DNA of 64,000 bases from Paraprevotella clara YIT 11840 (GTDB taxonomy: Bacteria > Bacteroidota > Bacteroidia > Bacteroidales > Bacteroidaceae), in assembly GCF_000233955.1 (NCBI RefSeq), contig NZ_JH376605.1:1-64000 (forward strand). Reading direction: 5' to 3'. Below, in pieces: positions 58,743 to 64,000 of this stretch. Positions within the stretch are counted from its first letter, which is position 1. The number at the start of each line of letters is the position of its first letter. The notes under the pieces are model-generated. The model saw only the letters and a list, made by a program, of their open reading frames with translations, was not told the DNA's origin and ran no database searches. A program made the position numbers and the translations under genes.

Positions 58743-59159
58743 TTACTGTTGTCCCTCAACCTTTTCACCTTTTTCAATAATCCCAAGAAGTATAGTGAAT
58801 TTCTCACGTATCTTCTGGTTCACTTCCAGTTCCAACGTATGCGCCAAATTTGAAGCCGCACTGGTGCTGTTCTTGCGGATGCTTCCGGTAAGAAGACTAT
58901 CAGTCAGACTGTTTATCTTGCTTTCCATGTATAACTTTACATCATCATGGCTACCGGCAGATAAAACCACCTTCAAGGCACGGTAACAGGAAAGTTCACG
59001 TTGCGTCTTGTACATATCCTCGGCATACCAGCAGAAGAAATGTTCAAAATCCTCATTCATGTCTTTGGTGTACTTGTCAGCCTGTCTTACCAAATCATCT
59101 ATATGGGTCTTTACAGAACTGAATACAAAATCCCAGCAACTCATTTTCTTGTTTTCCAT
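58743..59159 (-). CDS. Hypothetical early protein
   Basis: A 138-residue helical protein with Cys/His residues (SCWDFVFSSVKTHIDDLVRQADKYTKDMNEDFEHFFCWYAEDMYKTQREL). It lies 8 bases after the first early gene. No family recognised. The helical layout is unlike Mu early proteins that I know. Confidence 0.7.
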   Translation of the reverse strand: MENKKMSCWDFVFSSVKTHIDDLVRQADKYTKDMNEDFEHFFCWYAEDMYKTQRELSCYRALKVVLSAGSHDDVKLYMESKINSLTDSLLTGSIRKNSTSAASNLAHTLELEVNQKIREKFTILLGIIEKGEKVEGQQ

Positions 59160-59167
59160 AATCTCAC

Positions 59168-59374
59168 TTATTTAAATTCGTTTATAATCGGTTTCAAACT
59201 CACGCCGTAACAACTCATCAGGCGGCGGATAAGGTTCTTCACATAAAAATCAGGTGCGGAAAACACAATCCCGGTCTCTTCGGTATATCTGAAGCTGATA
59301 CCGTCCATCATCAACACGTAAGCCACCTTGTGCTTCACGCTCTGTGTCTGCCATTCTTTTATTTCTTCGTTCAT
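59168..59374 (-). CDS. Hypothetical protein, first gene of the early operon
   Basis: A 68-residue protein (EIKEWQTQSVKHKVAYVLMMDGISFRYTEETGIVFSAPDFYVKNLIRRLMSC). No family recognised. It starts 78 bases after the -7 box of the early promoter, so it would be the first product after induction. Confidence 0.7.
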   Translation of the reverse strand: MNEEIKEWQTQSVKHKVAYVLMMDGISFRYTEETGIVFSAPDFYVKNLIRRLMSCYGVSLKPIINEFK

Positions 59375-59416
59375 TTTCTTTAATCCTTAAAATTCGCTAA
59401 TCACATGCCTTTTTCG

Positions 59417-59459
59417 TATATTTGGCGCGGTGTTCCTTTTTGAACACGCTGCAAATATA
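59417..59459. promoter_or_regulatory. Face-to-face promoters and operator of the lysogeny switch
   Basis: TATATTTG (plus, 59417-59424) and TATATTTG (minus, plus-strand coordinates 59452-59459) match the -7 consensus. Between them lies GTGTTC-N6-GAACAC (59430-59447), a perfect inverted repeat fit for a dimeric repressor. The plus promoter faces the repressor at 59508, the minus promoter faces the early operon. Each transcript runs over the other promoter, so the two would compete. Confidence 0.7.
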
Positions 59460-59507
59460 TAGAATATTTTCGACACTAAAAAGTTTTATGTAGATAATTT
59501 ACGACTT

Positions 59508-59915
59508 ATGACGAATATTTCCGACAGGATTGCAATCCTAATTAAAGAAAAAGGTATCAGTACAAGGGCACTTGAACAAGCTATTGGGTGCTCGAATGGA
59601 GTAATTTCAAGATGCATTAGCAAAGGAACAGATATATCAAGTTTATGGGTGTCGAAAATTATCGAAATACATAATGATATAAACCCTACCTGGTTACTTA
59701 CTGGGAAAGGTGATATTTACTATAATACATCATCTACAACAACACAAACAACCGAACTATCCTCTCTCCTTGCCTTAATTAGAGAAAAAGAAGAAATCAT
59801 CAGGGAACAAGATAGAGAAATCGGACGCTTAGAGGAACGAATCCGGCAAATGACAATCGAAAAGGAAAAACATGTATCGGATGCGCCCATTTCCGGTACT
59901 GCAAATGTCGGGTAG
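59508..59915 (+). CDS. Phage repressor-like protein (HTH plus coiled coil)
   Basis: A 135-residue protein. The N-terminal XRE-type HTH (SDRIAILIKEKGISTRALEQAIGCSNGVISRCIS, about residues 5-38) is followed by a pattern typical of CI-like phage repressors in Bacteroidetes (SLWVSKIIEIHNDINPTWLLTGKGDIYY). The C terminus is a coiled coil (LIREKEEIIREQDREIGRLEERIRQM), probably for oligomer formation. It is divergent from the early operon with the operator between. It has no protease domain, so induction is not by the LexA-type self-cleavage. Confidence 0.87.
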   Translation: MTNISDRIAILIKEKGISTRALEQAIGCSNGVISRCISKGTDISSLWVSKIIEIHNDINPTWLLTGKGDIYYNTSSTTTQTTELSSLLALIREKEEIIREQDREIGRLEERIRQMTIEKEKHVSDAPISGTANVG

Positions 59916-59947
59916 GCGGATTTACTATTACCATACACCGGTGATGG

Positions 59948-59960
59948 AAAACGAAGCGTA
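59948..59960 (+). promoter_or_regulatory. Internal copy of the end motif
   Basis: AAAACGAAGCGTA, identical to 19959-19971 at the other end, about 960 bases inside the early end. It lies between the repressor stop and the GAATATCCA repeats. Confidence 0.5.
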
Positions 59961-60009
59961 CCCCCTATCATCCCCCATGATGTCCCCCTCCCAAGCAATC
60001 CCCCTCCCC
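59961..60009 (-). other. G-tract cluster (possible G-quadruplex) after the repressor
   Basis: The plus strand has six C-runs of 3-5 (59961, 59972, 59984, 59990, 60000, 60006), so the minus strand has six G-runs within 49 bases with short loops. It could fold into a G-quadruplex on the minus strand. It begins 46 bases after the repressor stop and directly after the motif at 59948. Confidence 0.45.
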
Positions 60010-60175
60010 TACCATTATATAAGGGCATAAAGGCACTGATATTGGGGAATTTAAAAAGTAAAACGTGAAAAATGATAGGTTTTTAGGGGGGGGCTATCAA
60101 ATAAAAAACAAGGGGTATTTTTAAAATTGTGGTATTTTAGCATGTCTGTATCGCACACCGCCAAAACCCTATTTT

Positions 60176-60231
60176 GAATATCCAGTTCTATAAAAGTGAA
60201 TATCCACTTTGAATATCCACCTGAATATCCA
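60176..60231 (+). repeat. Four GAATATCCA direct repeats
   Basis: GAATATCCA at 60176, 60198, 60211 and 60223 (steps 22, 13, 12). The cluster lies about 680-730 bases from the early end, between the repressor and the 80-codon gene. The place resembles the operator/transposition enhancer of Mu, which repressor and transposase both bind. Confidence 0.6.
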
Positions 60232-60258
60232 GCGTCAAAAAAGACCGATTTCAAGCAC

Positions 60259-60286
60259 AAAAAAGGGGAGGTATAACCACCTCCCC
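60259..60286 (-). terminator. Terminator of the 80-codon gene
   Basis: GGGGAGGT/ACCTCCCC form a perfect 8-bp stem with loop; the minus strand continues TTTTTTGTG. It lies 48 bases after the stop of the gene at 60334-60576. Confidence 0.75.
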
Positions 60287-60333
60287 ACACCGGATCATTC
60301 TAAAGCCGTTTTTATTGCCTTTTTAGCCGCTTA

Positions 60334-60576
60334 TTATTCGTCTGATACATTTCCACTACGCCCGCAAGAAATGAGCGTAGATTGCTTTATTATAGCCTTT
60401 TTGGTGCATACAGTCCCGTTACCAGATAATCCTGCATGAAGCAGATAATTCTTCGTTGCGCCCACCTGTTCTGCCGTCAAAACAGTATAAATGGCCGTTA
60501 TACTACTAAAATACCAGTCTTTCCGCTTTGTTCCTTCTATTCCGTGTGTCAAATGTATATGTATTACCTTTGCCAT
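60334..60576 (-). CDS. Small conserved hypothetical protein
   Basis: An 80-residue protein (MAKVIHIHLTHGIEGTKRKDWYFSSITAIYTVLTAEQVGATKNYLLHAGLSGNGTV, then TKKAIIKQSTLI). Small proteins of this type, beginning AKVIHIHL with a YFSSITAIYTVLT block, recur in Bacteroidales mobile elements; the function is unknown. I use the ATG at 60576, because a TATATTTG promoter box lies about 20 bases before it and the longer frame to 60639 would include the promoter. It is a monocistronic gene at the early end. Confidence 0.72.
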   Translation of the reverse strand: MAKVIHIHLTHGIEGTKRKDWYFSSITAIYTVLTAEQVGATKNYLLHAGLSGNGTVCTKKAIIKQSTLISCGRSGNVSDE

Positions 60577-60909
60577 AACTAATAATATTTTGTCGCAAAT
60601 ATACCAAATAACTATTATATGGAATAATTTAAGCAGCATTATATCAAATAATCAGGCACAAAAAAAGCAGCCGCAGCTGCCACTCACTCCCCCACCAGAA
60701 TCAACCATGTAAGCCTTATGTAAACCCAATTAAACCTATCTGCAAATCTGTATGCCTAAAAAGCACATAAATGTAGCTGCAAATTAAACCCACGTAAACG
60801 TTTCGTTTTGCAGAGCCATCCACTCATATTTTGCATAACATTTTGTATATCAATAGGTTTGATATTCTTTCCGCTCAATCCTCAATATACGTTTCGTTCT
60901 GTGCCCCAT
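60577..60909. promoter_or_regulatory. Early-end non-coding region with promoter and transposase-site motifs
   Basis: It holds the minus-strand promoter box TATATTTG (plus coordinates 60597-60604) of the 80-codon gene and two inverted copies of the end motif: AACGTTTCGTTTT (60797-60809) and TACGTTTCGTTCT (60888-60900), the latter ending 9 bases before the phage/gajA junction. No gene is seen. Between 60610 and 60790 I see nothing more than AT-rich sequence and some short repeats. Confidence 0.6.
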
Positions 60910-60917
60910 AAATATAT
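60910..60917. repeat. Right target-site direct repeat
   Basis: AAATATAT, the partner of 19900-19907. It is followed by GAGAAAAC, which continues the gajA frame (KIYEKTETNPIQNK). The phage sequence before it ends ...GCCCCAT. Confidence 0.75.
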
Positions 60918-62303
60918 GAGAAAACAGAAACAAACCCTATACAGAATAAGGCTGTTGAAGATTTTAAAGATAAACTAAGTGAAACAGATAATCAATTAAG
61001 TAGTATATATATAGATTTATTTAAAGATATAATTAAGAAAGTTGGTGATTTTGGTGGTGTTAAACCCAATGAATCAGAAATAGAAATTATTTCAAATTTA
61101 CAGCATAGGGAATTATTAAAAGGAAATACGACTGTTGTTTACAAACATGATGAGAATAATAAACTACCGGAACATTATAATGGATTAGGTTATATGAACC
61201 TAATATGTATGATTTTCGAGATAGAAATACTTATTCAAGAATTTAAGCGCGAAAAAGAGAAAAAGCCAGCTGATATAAATTTGTTGTTTATAGAAGAACC
61301 GGAAGCTCATACGCATCCTCAAATGCAATATGTATTTATTAAGAATATTAAAAGGTTACTAAAGGATGGTATTCAAAGGGCAGATGGTGAAGCAAGAAGT
61401 TTACAATATATAATAAGCACCCATTCTTCACATATTGTTGCGGATAGTGATTTTGACGATATTAAATATCTTAAAAAGGAAGGTGATAATAATGTCATTG
61501 CAAAAAATCTGAAAGATTTGAAGAAAGAGTATGATAAAAAAACATCCCAATATCAATTCCTTACCCAATATCTTACTATTAGTCGAGCTGAAATATTTTT
61601 TGCAGAAAAGGCTGTATTGATTGAGGGTGATACTGAAAGGATGTTAATTCCAACAATGATGAAGAAAATAGATATTGAGGAAGCTGCAACACACAAGGCA
61701 AAAAGTACAGAAGATGATTATTTGCCTTTATTATCTCAAAATATCTCTATTGTTGAAGTCGGGGCTTATTCACAGATATTTGATAAGTTCATAGAGTTCC
61801 TAGGAATAAAAACGCTTATTATAACTGACCTTGATGCAATAGGGGCTGACAATAAAAAGTGTGAAGTAGTTAATGCTGTAGCATACTCAAATGAAGCCTT
61901 ATCGCATTATTTCAATAATCCCACATTAGCAGATCTGAAAACTTTTTCGCTTCAAGATAAATTATTTAATAATATAGGCGGATGTTGGAAAAATCAATCT
62001 AATGGTAGATTATGTGTTGTTTATCAAACTAATGAAGCTGATTATAATGCTCGTAGTTTTGAGGACGCATTTATTCATCTTAATAGAAACTTTGTAAAAA
62101 ACAATAAAGCTGATTTTAGAGGATTGCAAAATAAGGATTATTTTGACAATCCTAATAAGAACGCATATATTTTAGCTCAAGAATGTATTAAAAAGAAAAC
62201 TCATTTTGCTTTGGATATTTTATACCATAGTGATGAAATGTTAAGTAATTGGCAAATTCCAGCATATATTAAGGAGGGATTATTATGGTTGAAACAAGAT
62301 TAG
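60918..62303 (+). pseudogene. gajA: 3' part of gajA-like gene (TOPRIM nuclease half)
   Basis: 461 codons after the insertion. The ATPase is completed by NLLFIEEPEAHTHPQMQ (Walker B) and STHSSHIVADSDFDDIKYL. The TOPRIM nuclease follows with VLIEGDTERMLIPTMM (acidic Glu motif) and LIITDLDAIGADNKK (DxD motif). OLD-type nucleases of Gabija bind and nick DNA when nucleotides are low. The first in-frame ATG is at 61194, which would give a piece of 369 residues that lacks the Walker A motif. It overlaps gajB by 19 bases. Whole-gene joining restores 697 codons. Confidence 0.9.
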
Positions 62304-64000
62304 GAGTAGAGCAAGTAAAAGATGAGTTCCAACAAATAATGGAGCATATTGCTAATGGTGACAACTTTTTACTAAGTGGTGGAGCTGGTAGTGGTAAAAC
62401 ATATTCTTTAGTTCAAGTAATCAAGAAGGTTATTGAAGATAATCCAACCTCGAAAATAGCCTGTATGACATATACAAATGCGGCAGTTAAAGAGATAGAA
62501 GAACGTGTTAATCATAAGAATTTGAATGTTTCCACTATTCATGATTTTTTGTGGGATAATATCAAGCATTTTCAAAAGGAATTAAAAATAGCAATTATTA
62601 CTTTGTCCAATGATGAGAATGTAAATAAGATAAAAATAGATGGATTAAGTAAGGTGTCAAATGATTATTTTGACAATGGAGAGGAAACTGTTAAAATACA
62701 ATATAAAGAATATTTAAGGTTAAAAGATGGAATTATATCACATGATGAATTACTTGTGATAGCTGATTATATGTTTGCTAAATATTCTAAACTTTGTGAT
62801 GTCGTAAAAGATAGGTATAAATTTATTTTTATAGATGAATATCAAGATACTCATAAAGAAGTTATTAGAATTTTGTTAGAGCATTTCCCGAAGAGCAAAA
62901 AACATACGATAATAGGCTTTTTTGGAGATACAATGCAGTCTATTTATGATGACGGTATTGGTAATATTAATGAATATAAAGGGGATGAAAAAGGGAAAGT
63001 GAGAGAAGTCAAGAAAACTCAAAATAGAAGAAATCCTCAAAAAGTAATAGCATTAGCGAATAGGTTGAGAACGGATGGAATAGTGCAAGTACCTTCAAAT
63101 GATATTTCAGCCCCTAATATGATTGACGGAAAAGTAAAAGAAGGTGAAATCATATTTATTCATTCAACAAATGGAGACATTTCGCGAGTAGAACAATTCT
63201 TAACCGAAAAATACAGCTGGAGTTTTTCTGATACAAAAAGAACAAAAGAACTGAATCTTACCCATAATTTAATTGCTGACAAAGCGGGTTTTAGAACATT
63301 GATGGATATTTACGATAAAGACCCTATTATGGGATTAAAAAAGGATATTTTACAGAAGATTAAAGATAACGAAAAGCAAGGGAAACCAGAAATACATATT
63401 GATGATAGCGATACGTTTGATATTGTAGTAGACAAATTTCAGTTAAAAAATAGACAGCGGCAATTGAAAAAAGATATATTGTTATCTAACCCTCATAATG
63501 TTGAGCTATATAATCAATTGAAAAATAGACCTTTTTCCGAAGTACGGAGAATGTATTTTGATAAAGACCAATTGATAGATGATAAAAAACAAGATGATGA
63601 TGACGAAAATAAGAAAGGTTCTAAAAGAGATAATCTAATAAGGCATCTATTTAAAATTCAAACGAACATATCTCTATATGTCAATAAACAATATAATGAT
63701 TTTTTAAGGGTTACGGATTATAACCAAATACATACAATTAAAGATAAAAGAGAATTAAAACAAAATATAGAAAGTCTGATTGAGGTAGGAGATAAAACGA
63801 TTGAATATGTGATAAATGATGCTCATAGAAAAGGGATTTGCCTGATTGATGAAAAATTAGAAAACTTTTTGATAGAAAAGGAATACATATATAATCAAGT
63901 GAAAAACGTCAAATATGCTGAATTCCAAAAGTTGTATGCTTATTTGGAGGGACAAACACCTTTTTCAACTCAGCATAAGACTAAAGGTGCTGAATTTGAT
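62285..64000 (+). CDS. gajB: UvrD/PcrA-like helicase GajB-like, incomplete at window end
   Basis: 572 codons to the window edge with no stop. SF1 helicase motifs: Walker A LSGGAGSGKTYSL (30-42), motif Ia CMTYTNAAVKEIEERV (60-75), motif II FIFIDEYQDT (DE at 184-185), motif III GFFGDTMQSIYDD, motif IV QNRRNPQKVIALANRLR, and the start of motif V (FSTQHKTKGAEFD) at the edge. In Gabija, GajB works with GajA. A strong Shine-Dalgarno AAGGAGG precedes the ATG, which is rare in Bacteroidetes and also overlaps the gajA end. The insertion is upstream, so gajB may be poorly expressed unless a phage promoter reads through. Confidence 0.9.
   Translation, partial: MVETRLGVEQVKDEFQQIMEHIANGDNFLLSGGAGSGKTYSLVQVIKKVIEDNPTSKIACMTYTNAAVKEIEERVNHKNLNVSTIHDFLWDNIKHFQKELKIAIITLSNDENVNKIKIDGLSKVSNDYFDNGEETVKIQYKEYLRLKDGIISHDELLVIADYMFAKYSKLCDVVKDRYKFIFIDEYQDTHKEVIRILLEHFPKSKKHTIIGFFGDTMQSIYDDGIGNINEYKGDEKGKVREVKKTQNRRNPQKVIALANRLRTDGIVQVPSNDISAPNMIDGKVKEGEIIFIHSTNGDISRVEQFLTEKYSWSFSDTKRTKELNLTHNLIADKAGFRTLMDIYDKDPIMGLKKDILQKIKDNEKQGKPEIHIDDSDTFDIVVDKFQLKNRQRQLKKDILLSNPHNVELYNQLKNRPFSEVRRMYFDKDQLIDDKKQDDDDENKKGSKRDNLIRHLFKIQTNISLYVNKQYNDFLRVTDYNQIHTIKDKRELKQNIESLIEVGDKTIEYVINDAHRKGICLIDEKLENFLIEKEYIYNQVKNVKYAEFQKLYAYLEGQTPFSTQHKTKGAEFD

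Larger units (their letters stand above)
19908..60909. mobile_element. Mu-like transposable siphoprophage with DGR (Hankyphage type), about 41.0 kb
   Basis: The element carries MuA/MuB-like genes, GemA and DUF3164 proteins, a Mu-like head module (terminase, DUF935 portal, MuF, DUF1320, protease/scaffold), long siphovirus-type tail genes and a DGR. It interrupts gajA and is flanked by an 8-bp direct repeat. No integrase gene of the tyrosine or serine type is seen. Known Hankyphages of Bacteroides share this combination; the assignment rests on that resemblance and not on a sequence search. No gene in the element appears broken, so it may be active. The early end is at the window right, so the phage map runs right to left. 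Confidence 0.9.

Noticed and set aside
60051-60290. 79-codon minus-strand frame
   Set aside because: It runs across the GAATATCCA repeats and the terminator at 60259-60286, with no family.
19908-60909. Site-specific integrase prophage
   Set aside because: No tyrosine or serine recombinase gene or tRNA attachment site is present; the MuA/MuB-like genes and short direct repeat fit transposition.
1-64000. CRISPR array
   Set aside because: No series of regularly spaced repeats with unique spacers was seen; the only regular repeats are the 10-bp GGACA arrays and the GAATATCCA cluster.

Overview
The window looks like a gut Bacteroidales chromosome (Bacteroides/Phocaeicola type). It carries a CTnDOT-family transfer operon, Bacteroidetes-style promoter boxes (TAnnTTTG) and many protein families typical of Bacteroidales conjugative elements. 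It holds three nested layers: an integrative conjugative element (ICE), a Gabija-like defence locus carried by the ICE, and a complete Mu-like transposable prophage that has jumped into the defence locus.

Layer 1, ICE (1-18911, probably continuing beyond both window edges). On the plus strand are accessory genes (ORF6N protein, ArdA antirestriction, DUF3873 protein, an unknown). They converge on a minus-strand transfer operon read traA (14660) to traQ (3205), which encodes the mating-pair-formation machinery. The region between traA and mobA (about 14.7-15.2 kb) is non-coding and rich in direct and inverted repeats, the expected place for oriT and a centromere-like site. mobA-mobB-mobC (15230-18911, plus strand) encode the relaxosome accessory protein, relaxase and coupling ATPase.

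Layer 2, defence cargo (18990-19979 and 60918-64000). A small HTH regulator is followed by an OLD-family ATPase/TOPRIM nuclease gene and a UvrD-like helicase gene, the gene pair of Gabija systems (gajA, gajB). gajA is split by the prophage after codon 236. Joining the halves across an 8-bp direct repeat (AAATATAT) restores one frame of 697 codons. gajB runs off the window.

Layer 3, prophage (about 19908-60909, 41.0 kb). Gene content and order match the Hankyphage type of Bacteroides phage: Mu-like replication genes, a siphovirus-like tail and a diversity-generating retroelement (DGR). The early end is at the window right: repressor (+), face-to-face promoters with an operator, then a minus-strand operon with MuA-like transposase, MuB-like ATPase, a RecA-like ATPase, DUF4406, GemA and DUF3164 proteins. 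The centre holds plus-strand head genes (terminase, portal, MuF), the DGR template repeat and reverse transcriptase, and a thymidylate-synthase-family gene next to an adenine methyltransferase. Divergent minus-strand genes encode protease/scaffold, capsid, lysis and tail proteins, ending in a 2183-residue tail protein whose C terminus is the DGR variable repeat. All 11 template/variable differences lie at template adenines.

The most interesting leads are: the phage interrupting an anti-phage gene; the DGR with its structured template RNA, an RT with a C-terminal extension and a translationally coupled partner gene; the thymidylate-synthase homologue with an Asn-to-Asp change at the position known to switch pyrimidine specificity; a 49-nt tRNA-like element lacking most of a tRNA; a 10-bp-phased GGACA repeat array present twice in the ICE transfer region; a candidate single-protein spanin; and a candidate nuclease domain fused to the MuF head protein.
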